NCBI RefSeq assembly: GCF_036898095.1
Contig: NC_090768.1
Location: forward strand, 52,076,665 to 52,140,664
Length of the DNA stretch: 64,000 bases
Source: Palaemon carinicauda
Taxonomy: Eukaryota > Arthropoda > Malacostraca > Decapoda > Palaemonidae
Direction: 5' to 3'
Part shown: positions 36,583 to 49,213 of the stretch, in pieces
How positions within the stretch are numbered: position 1 is the stretch's first letter
How the letters are laid out: each line of letters starts with the position of its first letter
Position numbers and translations under genes: made by a program
Notes under the pieces: model-generated
The model's database searches: none
What the model was told of the DNA's origin: nothing
Seen by the model: the letters and a program-made list of their open reading frames with translations, nothing else

Positions 36583-36667
36583 CTTCAAGGAGATGGACAA
36601 ACTTGCAGGCAGGTCTCACACACTGTCCGTACTTAAAATCGCGGCACACTTGCAGGGTGTCCAGCAA
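36583..36667 (-). CDS. mbl: muscleblind exon: first CCCH finger of the C-terminal pair
   Basis: The exon is 85 nt, phase 0 in and phase 1 out. The acceptor TTTTTATTACAG ends at 36668 and the donor is GAAG/GTAGGG at 36582. It encodes LLDTLQVCRDFKYGQC and onward, a CX7CX4CX3H finger ending KFVHLLE. The spliced junction to 35879 gives LLE-D-HVEV with no frame change, so the two fingers are about 20 residues apart, as in muscleblind tandem pairs. Vertebrate MBNL finger 3 is CX7CX6CX3H, so this finger is two residues shorter between its second and third Cys. Function: sequence-specific binding of YGCY RNA, in partnership with the next finger. Confidence 0.85.
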
Positions 36668-37948
36668 CTGTAATAAAAATTTGTATTAAGTTGCAAGTTG
36701 CATTTCCAATTCAAAGACTGGTGCACCCTTGGGTAGGATCATTTGGCCAACAGATCTTTTAGTGTATACAGTTGTATAAAGGCTGTGGGGGTGTGGAGAG
36801 TTGAAGCTGATTAGAATTTTTGAATGTACAAAGATTTGACCCAATTTGAATATTAGTATTTCACTTAAAACTACCTTTTTAAAATGAGTTTATTTATTGA
36901 AAGTCTTTTGTAAATACAATTTAAATTGAAAACAGTAGAGCATTAGGATCAAAAGGTTTTGGGGGGATAAATCTATTCTTATATTTAAGAGAAAGATAAT
37001 TGATTTAGCAAATTATATAAATAAGAGAGTATTTTCTGCACGATCAGTGCTTCTATTTTTCTATTTCCTTAAAAATGGATTAATGGTATTATCTTGATAT
37101 TAAATTACAGAAACCTTGTCGATACATTTTTTTCAGATAGTGTAATTGAAGGTTTTGCAGTTTTGAAATTAAAATATTAATGAGAACTACAAAAATATAA
37201 CGTTTATTAGTATTTTGTTTTAATTGACAATAGACATTTGTTAAATATATTTTTAGATTTTTTTAAAGTAAATACTGTAACTATATTAGTTGTAAGAGTA
37301 GTTTTAAGTGTTAATTTTTTTCCTTAACTTGCCTAATCAGCTTAACTGGATAGAAAATGAGTTCATTGGGATAATATTTTTAAGATAAACATTTAATAAG
37401 CAAACAAAGAGAAACTCTGAAGCTACGTTCAAGTAAATGTTACCACTGCATCAAAATTTGAACTTGAAATAAATTTTTCTGAGAATAACATTTACCAAGA
37501 CAATATTTTTAAATATGAATGCACTATATTTAATATAGAATCACACTAGCATGTGAAGCACATGATTATTAAAAGAGCAAGAGAAATGTTTTGAAAATTT
37601 ATAAGGACCTTATTACATTAAAAAAAAAATATTAATTGAATAGCAATTGAAGGACTTAGTTGGGATGAATTTCAGAAAGCATATTATGAAAACTTGACAG
37701 TTAACACACTTTTACAAGAAATTGACTACTGTACAGACAACAATATTTTCAGCAAACTGTTACACAAATGTTACACTAAGTATGATAAGACTGCAAAATG
37801 TGGCATGATACTTCCCTGAAATAGATACGTAATGCATATTAGGGCCGAAGGAATAGATTTGTTAATATGCCATCACAGTTTCCACGGCTGGCTGGCATAC
37901 TGGATCGTGAGGCGCTCCTGTTAATAGTTTCACTTTCACATGCATAAT

Positions 37949-38030
37949 ATCCCTTATGTAAATGTAAGTGATAGGAAGGAATTTGAGCCATCCCTTATGT
38001 AAATGTAAGTGATAGGAAGGAATTTGAGCC
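37949..38030. repeat. 41-bp exact tandem duplication
   Basis: The unit that begins ATCCCTTATGTAAATGTAAG occurs twice in succession (37949 and 37990) with no visible difference, so it is a recent slippage or repair duplication. Confidence 0.95.
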
Positions 38031-39717
38031 CATTTGAAATATAATAAGTACCTGTTAGGTGTTATTTTCTAGCATAATTGAATTTAGTTTTTTAAAAAAA
38101 TATATGAAATTTTTTGTCGGGGATTTCAGTCAACTTTTTTTATGCAACATGGCATGAAAACAATTGTTAAGATACTCTACTAATTGTGTTAGAACTCAAT
38201 TTTACTTGATAATCAACAGTATATCTGGTAATTCAAGAGCATTTACTATATACTTCGGCAGAATAGATAATTAACAAAAGGTACAAGGTACAGTACAGTG
38301 TTCTGGGATGTCCACACAAAACTAATATGTGCATGATTTTACCAAGTACACACCATTGCCTTACTAGTGCCTGCTGCTTCAATATTGAAAGACATTCAAC
38401 CAAGAATTTACCCCCCCCCCAAAAAAAAAAATAAAAATAAATGACCTTTTGGGGGCAAAAAAAATTACCTTTAAGCAATATGAATCCTGCAGTCTCTTAT
38501 TCCCTTTATTATTTTCTCTTTCTGATTACAAGTGGAATAAAGTAATTGGGTATCCTCTAGTGGCTATTTCTTGGCCTGTACTGTACCCATCTGCTTGTGG
38601 TTAGAATGCTGGTAGGTGCAACTATTCTTTATTTTTTATGAGTATATGCGTCCCAAATTAGTTGATAGTATTCCGTGAAATCCAAACATTGTTTCATGTT
38701 AAATGGGATTTTTTTCAGTTAATTTTCTACTGTATGAGCCATGTGCAATTCTACCCTTATTTATAAGATCATGCAGAATGTCATTCCCCAGATTACCCTC
38801 TTCCAGAGAGACTGTCTTCTTAACTTTAGGTCTAATTACAGATTTGTATGTTTAAGTTGTAGAATTATTTCAAGTTTGTCCTATTCATGTGTTCAGTGCC
38901 AATCATAATGTAAATAATTGTGAAGCAGACTTTTATTCAACTTTTTCCGTTAGTCATTTGAAAATATGAATATGTTTCTCCTTTTACTACATCTCCTTTA
39001 TAGTAAAGAGAATGGAATTTTACATTTGGACTCCTTGTCGTCTTGAGGTTTATCCTCCCTAATCAAGGATCTGCATTCCTCCTGCCTGTCAGTCAACTAA
39101 CTAATGAATGATCCTTATCAATTCTCTTGGACTTATGTCCTTCTTTACTAGAGGTACAGACCTCTCATTTCTCTTCGTTGAAGAACCAAGCTCATTGATC
39201 ACAGTTTTGTTATCAAGTCACTCTGTGCTTTGATTCATGAGGAATGAGAGGAAAGGAGAACCTGTCAGTTATTTATGTTTTGTCAAAAAATATCCAGGAG
39301 CCATTCTACTGTGTTTAGATATCTCTGTCTCCCTGAAACTTCTTTTGGGTAGAGTTCTGCAACAGGTGACTTTTCTCTAGTCATTCTCCTTCTGGGACTT
39401 GACTTGGAAATAACTTGTGCATTATTGGTGTCCTGCCCAGTTTCTGTAAACTTAAAAAAGAAAAGAATACCCTGTGAGCTTTTCCTAAGTGGTCCTCATT
39501 ATTCTCACAAATCTCCTTTTCTTATGGGCTCTTGTTTCTCTTTTGGACATTGTTGCCATACTGCTTCCTCATAGCCTTTGAGCTTTTCAATGTATCAGTG
39601 AACTTGAATAGATTCTTCTTAAAGTCATGCACACCAGAAAGTGATCATTTGCTCTTTTGCTGTTAATAAAATCCAGGTTTTTTTTGTATTATAAAGAGAG
39701 GGATATATTGACCGTTG

Positions 39718-39905
39718 CTGTCAGCAGAAACGAGAGATCCATGGGCTGAAAGACATCGTCGGTACAAACCATTTAAGGAGGGTTCTCTGGTTCTCAAGAA
39801 GGTGCACCAGTTGGGACACCTTCTGACGAACAAGCTCATCCCTAGGTTTGAGGGGGTATTCCGTGTTACTAAGGTACACAAGAATAAAAATTATTTTGCT
39901 ATGAT
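39718..39905 (+). pseudogene. LTR-retrotransposon (Gypsy-like) integrase C-terminal fragment
   Basis: The plus-strand peptide contains ERHRRYKPFKEGSLVLKKVH then LLTNKLIPRFEGVFRVTKVH. This fits the 'F..GDLVL......KL.P.FEGPF.V..V' barrel at the C-terminus of Ty3/Gypsy-type integrases. Only about 60 residues are present. It lies antisense inside the mbl intron and is flanked by sequence that may be further debris of the same element (39.0-40.4 kb). Confidence 0.65.
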
Positions 39906-40699
39906 GTTAGAACTCTTAAATGAATGCATACCTTCTGTATACTGTAGTTTGCAATACTATTGTCAGTGATTTTTTTTCTGGCCACTCCTCCAGCACAATT
40001 TTGCACGGTCTCAAAGAATTCAGATTCCTTCTGACTTCATACAGTATGCAGTGTAAGTCTTGGGTACTCCAGATTCAAACATGCCATCAGTCGTGTCATT
40101 CACATTGAGAGTTTCAAGGTATACTAATCCACTTTCTCTCTTCATAGGGTTACTTCACACACTTCAGCTTTTCTAGATAAGTGTCTTCATCTCACCTCTA
40201 TTCTTGCCCATTTCACAAGACCCTGTCTAATATTGGCCAATCTACAAGCCTTGGGGTCAGATCGTACTAAGCTAGCACTAACTAAAATCTGTAATACTGT
40301 AAAGGCGATATGTTGAAATTGGGTACAGCAATTTCATACCTGATGGCTTTGGTCAAATTAAACAGATGCTTTCTACTCTAGTTACCTCCCTTATTCAGCT
40401 CAATATAAATCCAGGAAAATGTTTTCAAGCAGTTTTATGAATTGGTAAAAACCCATTTCCTGGAAAACCCATCTCCCTCCCACTTATTTGAGTGCAGACA
40501 CATCCCTGGAAGAGAAAGGTAACCCTCTTGGTAAATGCTTTGTCAGTTGTCCCTTCATACCAAAGTGACCAGGCTTTAGTAAGGCAGTGTTTTGTATTTG
40601 AAGGCATTGAAATGTTAGTAAATTTGCATCTAAAGTAAATACTGGGAATTAGTTAAAGCTCTTCATATACTGTATACTGTATGTTGAAAGTGGTTAGTC

Positions 40700-40930
40700 T
40701 TAACCCTTTTACCCCCACCAGAAGGTTAAATTTCGAGCACATTTTGCTATATATTTTTTTTTTAATTGCTCTAACAGGCTTAATTTTTGTCCTAGAGAGG
40801 TCAGGTTGGTCTCATTCTTTTGGAAAATGCCTGAAGTTTCTCATAAAATTATCAAAAATATATAAAAACATGTAATTAACAGTGTTTTGCAAGAACGTAC
40901 CGGTACGTCCTTTGCGGGTGAAAGGGTTAA
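40700..40930 (-). mobile_element. piggyBac-type MITE, copy 1
   Basis: Starts TTAACCCTTTTACCCCC and ends with GGTGAAAGGGTTAA. The outer TTAA on each side is the piggyBac target site and the inner CCC/GGG ends fit that superfamily. Near the right end lies the perfect palindrome ACGTACCGGTACGT. The interior aligns, in reverse orientation, with the copy at 49214-49529 (for example GAGAGGTCAGGTTGGTCTCA here against its complement there). Non-coding. Confidence 0.8.
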
Positions 40931-41324
40931 TATAATGAGTAAACAAAGACTTTGGGGACCTTAATAGCAAAAGCAGTTGTAGGCCTTTCAAGCAAAAGCA
41001 GTTGTTACTTATGAATGAATATAATGTACACTTTCATTCTTATAATGTACGAATTAGCTTGACAATAACACTTCTTGAGATTTTTAATGTTGGGTATAAA
41101 ACTTTTTTTTTGAAAAGGGCTTAGAAAATATTGTCACAGAGTTTGATTTTGTAAAACTACAAAAATATTCTTATCAAACATAGCCTTCTGCCTATCATAT
41201 TTTGAAGTTAATTTTGTCAAATTTTCAGAGATTAAAGATTGGTTTTGATATTCTAGTCAGGGAAAATAATGGCTGGATAAGTCTTCTATTGTTTTTAGAT
41301 TGTGTAGATTATGTTGTACTGTAT

Positions 41325-41361
41325 TGAGAGAGAGAGAGAGAGAGTGTGTGTGTGTGTGTTT
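41325..41361. repeat. (GA)n(GT)n microsatellite
   Basis: Consecutive GA and GT dinucleotide runs of about ten units each. Confidence 0.95.
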
Positions 41362-42364
41362 TTATGGGCTCCTAATATCTAACTTTGTTCTTGTGTGGAT
41401 TATGTTAGCTGGCATGAGAGAATGAGACACGTGTAGGATTATGCACATACATGAGAAAGTTTCCTGCCCCTTGTCACTATTCCATTCGACTATTGACACT
41501 TTTTAGGGAACGTGAACACACTACTGATTAAATAAGTTTTTAGCATCACTTTTGTACGTAAGTTGTGATATTATCAAATTCTTTTCCTTAATAGAAATAG
41601 GGTAAAATTCAGATACATATAAATTCATTAGTTAAGTTAGTTTTGAACTTTGGAAGGTAGTTGTAATGACATCTGCAGGCTATTTATAGTAGCACGTAGA
41701 AATCATGCAAATATGAACTACAGTATATGAAAAATTGAGAGCAAATAAAAGCTTTGGAGAGTTGCACATGTAATCTACAAGAGTACATCGTCATTGATGA
41801 ATAATCATCACAAGCCTACACGTACAAGTATGTCATGTTATGAATTTACTGACCTCTTGATATATGCATCAAGTTTTACACGAGAGCTGTACTAAAAAAT
41901 GTCATGCACATCATTTCAGATGAAGTAGAAATATCAGGCATCAACATAAAATGACAAAATCTAATATTGGTAATGCTTATCTTGCTGAAAATGCCATAGC
42001 ACTCTACATATTTTGATTTGGTTGGCTACAGAACGTTAGGCTGTAAATAATTGCATCTCTAATTTTTCTTATAAAATGCATCTAAAAAAAATGAACATTA
42101 TAATCATGCCTCATTTTATAATCTTATCATTTTGTAGGTACTAAACTACATCTTTACTTACCTAATACAGTACAGAAATTCCAAAACTGCATCACTGTCA
42201 AGTGCACTATATAATCATGAAAACAATTAACCATGCAAAGAAGTACAGTATACCATTCTAAAGTAGTTACTGCATAACAATGTTAATGAGAAGCCCAAAA
42301 CTAAAATTTGAAAGTGCTGAAAGCCATGTAAAGAGCTGTACAACAAAATCTGTGTGTTAAGTAC

Positions 42365-42420
42365 CTGACCGTTCTCATCGGTGTAAACGACCGATGTGAT
42401 ATTGCTGGGAAGTATACCAG
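42365..42420 (-). CDS. mbl: muscleblind 56-nt linker exon (predicted)
   Basis: The acceptor is AACTGCACAG, ending at 42421, and the donor is GGTCAG/GTACTT at 42364. The exon enters in phase 1 and leaves in phase 0. Joined to the internal donor at 60060 (one base T left over) it forms TCT, and then encodes GILPSNITSVVYTDENGQ. Its end in phase 0 matches the phase-0 start of the finger exon at 36667. It is supported by this exact phase fit on both sides and by good splice signals. The polypyrimidine tract is weak, which would suit a regulated exon. The function of the linker is unknown. Confidence 0.65.
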
Positions 42421-45163
42421 CTGTGCAGTTTGAAGTATAAATTGCCATGCACATTAAACCACGGTGTGTACAATAAGTGTGTTGTCCAGTGTTTGCAGAT
42501 TGATAAAAAGCAAATTTTGAGTTGAGTAATGTTAAAATTTAAAGAGTTCAAAGCAATGAAATGCATGCAGGTATTTTCCAGCAAAGCATTTGGAAGTGGC
42601 ATTTGAAAAGCAGGTAGCGTGTGGTATTCAAATGTGTGTGTCCGTTTGTAACAAAGATAGCGTGCAGTTAGGTTGTGAAGTGAAAAAGCCATTGGCAGTG
42701 CAGGGAATCAGTGCAGTGGTCAGTAAGAGTGCAGTCCGGGGCATTTGGTGATAGGGTCCATTGACAGCATGTTAAAAAAAAGAAGAAACAACATTGACAT
42801 ACAGTATAGCAAATGTAAAATAAATGTGCAAAAAACAATGAAACAAAATTAGCCTTTTACTTACGTGCAGGCGATGAATTACATGCATTCCAGGCTATAC
42901 ACGGTAAAGTCACCCATCAAGCGTCGACCAGATGGCTGTGATTCCCTAAGCATTGGGTGAGGTACATGCATTCCAAGGCTGAGCCACAGGTAAAATAGTC
43001 TCATGCATATCTAACTAAGCACTAAAATCCTGTGCTTCTGGGTTAATATGCGAGATAGCAATAGAATATCCCTTTACTTTTTTTTTTTTATCTGAAGTAA
43101 CACTAAACAAATCTGTTACTTGATTGAAATATGCTATCCCTTATTATACTTTAAAAATTTTGCTGATGCAGAAACTCAGTCACATTGATTTGCTTGTAGA
43201 AATTTAATATTTTTTTTTTTTTTACTAATTTATCAGTTTAGAATCTTTATGAATCTTATGAAAAGGACTGGTGTCACTTGATAAAAGTACAGTACAACAG
43301 CTCAAATAAAACTGAGTTTAGATTTGTACACAAAAATGCCATACAGTTATCAGCCAGTTTGTTACCTTCTGCTTTAGAAGTGCAATACAAGAATGTCTCC
43401 CAGGAGGTTGTGGAGAATAAGGCCGTCGCCAGCGATTACCTCAGTCCCAGAAGTCTTCTCATTTTTAAAAGAGTTCTCAGCGAGGTCACGCTCCATCCTC
43501 TGATTAGCATGTGTGGCTAGAGTGTCTGCCTCATCACCACACATGTGATCCTTGACTATTCATCCTGCTTTTAATTCTGACTTCTCATTCACACCTTCAT
43601 ACACAGATCTGAATGACTGAAAATCTAATGCATAAACCACCTCAGTGGCAAAAGAAAAAAACTTTTTGTTTTGAGTAATCTGTGTATGAATGGCTGGTGA
43701 GAAATTGGAATTGTTGACAGGAAGTTGAGCAATTTAGGGTTGTATCAACTCACTCCACTAGCTCTTAAGCTTAATTAGGTTCTGCTACATTACCCCTCAC
43801 TTTGTTTGTGAGCTCAAAGATAATTTTATTGAATGACTTCTAGACATTTGTCCATAAGCAACAAAATCCCTGCCTCTTTATTTTCCATTTCTTGACTCGT
43901 AATCATCATAAGAGAAGATTAAGCATGATGGTCACCTGATTAAATTCATAGCTTATGAACATATGCATACAATAATTGACTACCACATATAAGTATGTAC
44001 TTGAAATAGAATTTGTGATTTATTCCCAACATCTGTATTTTTCCTTTTGTGTACACATTCAGCCAAATACTCTAGTTAAACTTCTGGTAGTAATAGATTA
44101 TATGGTATGCATTAGTAGTACTAAAGTCATATGCCATTTCAGGAATGTAAATTCTGCATCTAAGTAGTCTTACAATTAATTCTAATTATAACATTAAAAG
44201 CTTTGTAGGATACACCTTATTTATAATAACTAAATTACAAAGCTTCACACCTTTAGAATAATCGCAGTCAACTGATGTGAGACATGTATTGTTGTTACTT
44301 TCCTGTATTGTACAGGAAATACCATGTACTGTAGTTTCTTATTTACTAGAGTAATACCTAGAGTCCTATCTTTAACCATTTTCTTTTGATAGGCACTATG
44401 TTTTACACTAATGAATTGTTAAATTTTTTTTTATATTTAAGGTTTGTTTGCTGTGTTTATGTACGTAGACCGACATATGCTTTCACACTTTGCCTGTTTT
44501 CAGAATTGTATATTTTAATACTGTGTAAATAACTACTGTCCTTTGAATAAGATTTCCAATGATGTTTATAAAGAAAGCTGCAAACACAGGAGTACTTGAT
44601 AATTTAGGACCTAACATTTTTTTCAGTTACGTAACACTAACATTGTAAAGTAAAGGAGTTAAAGTTGATTTATAGAGTACAGTTGCCAATGAAAACTTAA
44701 AAATCAAGGTAAAATAAGTTTTATATAATTTCATGTGAAAATGTGGATGAATAAATACCGAAAGTAAAGTTTCATTGCTATAAATGTCACAAACAAGAAG
44801 TTATGCACTTAACCACCTAAAGGTGTTCCTAAACTATCAAATTTTTTATGTCTTATTTTGTTATGTCGATATTATGAAAGTAGCCTTCAATGTGCACCCA
44901 AGACTATCAAAATTTTTGTGCTGTGCTAAATATTGTGCAAAAGTTTTGATAATTTAGGGGCCCCTCAATCAAGAAGGAAGTCTTGATTGCTTGTGATATA
45001 TTACGGAATGCAGCACTAGATTATAAAAAAATTATGAAATCTATCATATATATGAGCATTGATTCAACAAAAATGAAAGAAATGAGCATAGCAGAATTAT
45101 AAATGGGTTATATCAACATTGAAATTTTTTAAATAATTTGCTCTAAGAATGAGAATGAATGAC

Positions 45164-45292
45164 ATTTCTGGGTCGACCTGTGACGGCCGGTGAAAAGAGT
45201 CCTTCTTTACCCTTTTCTGATATAAATCTTCCAAAACCGTCACAGGTCTCCCCCCAGAAATAGATTTTTCCTTCGTCAAAATCCCTTTATTA
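45164..45292. mobile_element. DIRS-terminus-like mini-element
   Basis: Inverted arms TTTCTGGGTCGACCTGTGACGG and CCGTCACAGGTCTCCCCCCAGAAA enclose about 50 bases. The right arm continues as ATAGATTTTTCCTTCGTCAAAATCC, which parallels the right end of the complete DIRS element (ATAGACTTTTCGCTTCGCTCAAAATCC at about 15493-15519). This suggests a solo terminal or internal-complementary fragment of a related DIRS family. Confidence 0.6.
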
Positions 45293-48200
45293 TGTTTATG
45301 AATTCAGTTCAATTAAGATTCCTTCTGTAATTGCTGCCCACAAAAAAATTCAATTTATAAAGGCATGGAAACTAGTACTTCAGATGTTTAAATGTCCTCC
45401 TACGTGAACTTTATCTATCTTGTGAGCAAAACCATAATGGAAATAATCACATCAGATGTGAGCAATATGGCGTGTGTATTTTTTCATATGTGCAGTCGTC
45501 TTAAAATCCAACTGAGTTTCAAATAGAAATTGCATACTGTATTTCTAACATGTTTATTATATGGTTCTGTAATGTTAAGTTTATCTACATAAGAATAATC
45601 TAATTGTATTAGTGTAATGCATTATAAGATCTTTAATAGTTACGATAACCTTGTTGTTTTAACCTATTAAGCACATTGCACTAATAAAGCACCAGAATAA
45701 CTGGAGAAAATTTTTAATTGGTGTCAATTACTGGAAATTTTAATATCAATATTGTACAACACTTCCATTTTAATTTTGTTTCACTGTTGTCAAATGTTCT
45801 AATAATTACATCACAATTTTCAACATCCCTTATGTAAGCCTGAATTAATATTTTTTTGTATTTAAGTATAGAAAATACTGTATAATTTAGTGACAAAATA
45901 AAATATCTAAACTTGAAATAAACTTAATGAAGTTGATCTACTCTTGAACACAATTGCTTTGAATTGAAGAAGGTAAATATTAATCATGATAATAGTAATT
46001 TTGATAATAGCAGTTTAATTCTGGTGTTTCCATAGGACATTTAGATTTTGTAGTAAAATAAAAATAACTCTAAGGCTCACACAAAAAATACCCACCTTTT
46101 TCTGATAGAACTTATGAGATAAGGTCATGTACAGTTTGAAGTCTGGCTAAGGAGCTAGATTTGATAAACTAAGTGTTGATGTTTGTTACTTAAATAGGAA
46201 AGAAAATAAATGATAAACTGAAAGATTATACAAAGTTATAGTGTTTTTCATGTCTCAAAGTCTTGCACAAATAGGATAATTGTACTAACATAATCTTGAA
46301 AGAAAATTAAGAAAATCAACATCCCTATTCATTATTGATGTTGTTCTATGTAGGTAACAAGGACCATTCTTTAAAAGAAAGCTAATGGGGTTTCAATTAT
46401 TTTACTTTTTAGTAATATCTTTGTCCCAAGGCCTGAGCTTTGGCTTAAAGTACCTATCCATATAACTAAGTAATTTGCAGCTGTGAATCATAACTAATGT
46501 AATTCCATTATCTGGGTCGATTTTACTTTTACTTTAAATGGTGAAAGAAAACTTGCATGAGAGAAAGTTCAGTAATTTTATGCTTTAGTTGGTCAGCACT
46601 GTATTCCAAACCATAAGATATAAAGCTTTGGCTGTTGTATGACAAGGGTTTTCTCTGTTTTAATTCGGCAAATTAGTTAAAATAAGATTGCAACAATTCA
46701 AACCAAAGGTTTTAAGGGATTTTTAAAAGGTTGTTTTTATTACACCCTTAGCGATATTTAGAATACAGGAACAAGTTTTTTAAGCTGAACAGCTTTATTA
46801 TATTCCAAGTCCTTCCTTTGAATGTCACTATGTGGTGCGGAAACATTTGTTTAAAAAAGTGGAGAATTTTGTTATAATATTTTGTTGGTTTAGTGTTACG
46901 TATGCTGTATTTCATAAATTCACCAAGCCATGTGATGGCAGTATAATTTAAGTAATTGGCTATCATACAGTACTGTATATGTAGATTTTATCCCTATAAT
47001 ATAATGTAAGTAATACCATGTACTGTATATGTATGCATGGCAAGATGAATTTGAAAACATACAGAAGAGTGATTTATAGTTTCACATCGTTCACTGATAT
47101 GATGAATTGTAAAGCAAATCCCAGATAAAAATGTAGTACTGTACAATTATGTATTCTATGTAATATAAGGATATACTGTACAGTATATGCTTTTCATTAT
47201 CATTATTCATAAGATCATTAGCGTTGTAACCAAACTAATGAATAACAATCTTGAACCATATCTTATCAGTTCCAGTTTTTGTCGATTGGATAAAGTCTTT
47301 ATACATGCTTAACATATTAAGTAATGAACATACAGTTTTTGTGTATGTGAACATAAGAGCAGCCTTGCTCTCTAAAATTAAACGATTAATTATTAGCTTG
47401 TTTAATCAGACCACTTAACTGGATATTGCAGGCATGAATAAAAGCAATTTGGGGGATGGATAATACCAGGTTGGTGAGCTTATCATGTCAAGCAGGGGTA
47501 GTCGCTTATCTGATAACTTACTTGAGATTTGTTTTTTTATTCTTACATCATTCTATCTCTAGTATAATATGAGTATATTAGATATTGCGTGAATCTGCTC
47601 TATAAAAGGCTAGAGTTTAGATCTGTCCCTGGTTATTAATTTTTGGTTGCTACAATTGATTTAATTCATTCCAATTTCTGTTCATGATATATCTATAGCT
47701 ACATCAGTTTGTACTGTATGTCGATTCAGACCTAAATGTTTATGTAAAACTAATGAATGTTACATTATGTATTGGTATTTCTAATAATAAGGAAATTTAA
47801 TGAATCACCCATATAGAATCTAGTTATTCTCTTGATGTGTAATATTGCAAATTCTTGACTGTATGAGTAAAATTCATTCAGATAGGCCTTAAGACTTTTT
47901 CTTCACTCAACATTCTTCCATACAGTAACACCTCAGCTTATTGGACATTTTGCAAAATTGGTCTTTCAATAAGTGGAAAAATATGATAATATACCCTATA
48001 ATATAGTCTATCCTTGAGTATAAAAGATACCCCACAGTCATGTAGTGGCTTTACGTTCATTTCTTACTTAACTTATCATTTCTAAAAAGGATTCCTAATA
48101 AAAATAATTATGTAGCTGAGGAGTCCTACCAATATATGATTTAGTACAAAATACTCAATGTACATATAACATTCACTCAATATATAAAATATTACAGTAT

Positions 48201-49213
48201 AATACTGTTCCTTTTTTTCCATTGTTTTTCGTACATCACTTTTTCACAGGGAGAGCACAGTAGGTGGTCTGTAACTGTATACAATACACACTCACACACA
48301 TGAAAATATATCATATACACATACATAAAAATAACTAGTAAATAATGCAAAGTATGATTATGACTTATTATGCAGTACACATTACAGCAATATACACTTA
48401 TTTTAACTAAATATTCTATCTTAGATTTTAAAACACCAGTTCATACGCTGGAGAAATAATTACACAATTATTTAAAATAAGATATTTTCAATTGAACTAG
48501 AGTACTCTATTACTTATAAATATGATAAGTCTGATCTATTTCTAAGTAAATACCTTTACGAGTTCAATTACTGTACCAAGAAGAAAAATTAATTTTAACC
48601 AAAAATGACTTGGTTATCTAATCTGTATTCTACGATGTATTATAAAACTTTCCTTTCAACATATACGTGAGTAATTACACAGAAAGAAAAACTTGGAAAA
48701 TACCAAACCTACTGGGAAAAAATAAAAACAAAACTCGTGTGTTTGGGAGATCATTGTAACAGAAAAGGACCAAACTAGAAAAGCAAATCGGTCACTTTCA
48801 TTACAACTCTAGTATGCATGTGCACGTACAGGATTCTTCTAGTAATGAAAAAATTCTAATCTATTTTTGTACTTCTATGGTCTTCAAATCTTTCCATTAT
48901 CAAAATCCAAGAGGTAAAGTTCCAATAACTTGAGGTGCTACTTTTATATACATTCAAAGGAAACTGCAGGGAAAAGTACACATTGACTATCCTAAAGCCA
49001 GGTTCTAGATGTATTGACATTTTGTATTCTTGTATTTTTCGAAATTTCCCATTTTTTTATTCTCGTACAACTTTCTGTTAAAGTTCGGTTGGGTATGTTG
49101 ATCAGATTGGTGTTCATGGAGTTTACATCAGTTATAGCTTTTGGAAATTTTTTTCTATTGTTTTCATGTCTAAAACTATTTATGGATAAAATATCAGAAG
49201 TGCATATGCCTAC

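Larger units (their letters stand above)
36668..42364 (-). other. mbl: mbl intron with MITE and LTR-element debris
   Basis: Intron of 5.7 kb between the 56-nt exon and the first C-terminal finger. It holds a 41-bp tandem duplication (37949-38030), an LTR-retrotransposon integrase scrap (39718-39905), a piggyBac-type MITE (40700-40930) and a GA/GT microsatellite (about 41325-41361). The rest is AT-rich with no evident coding exon. Confidence 0.6.

Noticed and set aside
43400..43560. tRNA-like stretch (GTGTGGCTAGAGTGTCTGCC)
   Set aside because: Resembles a tRNA-derived repeat head, but no B box or cloverleaf could be built.
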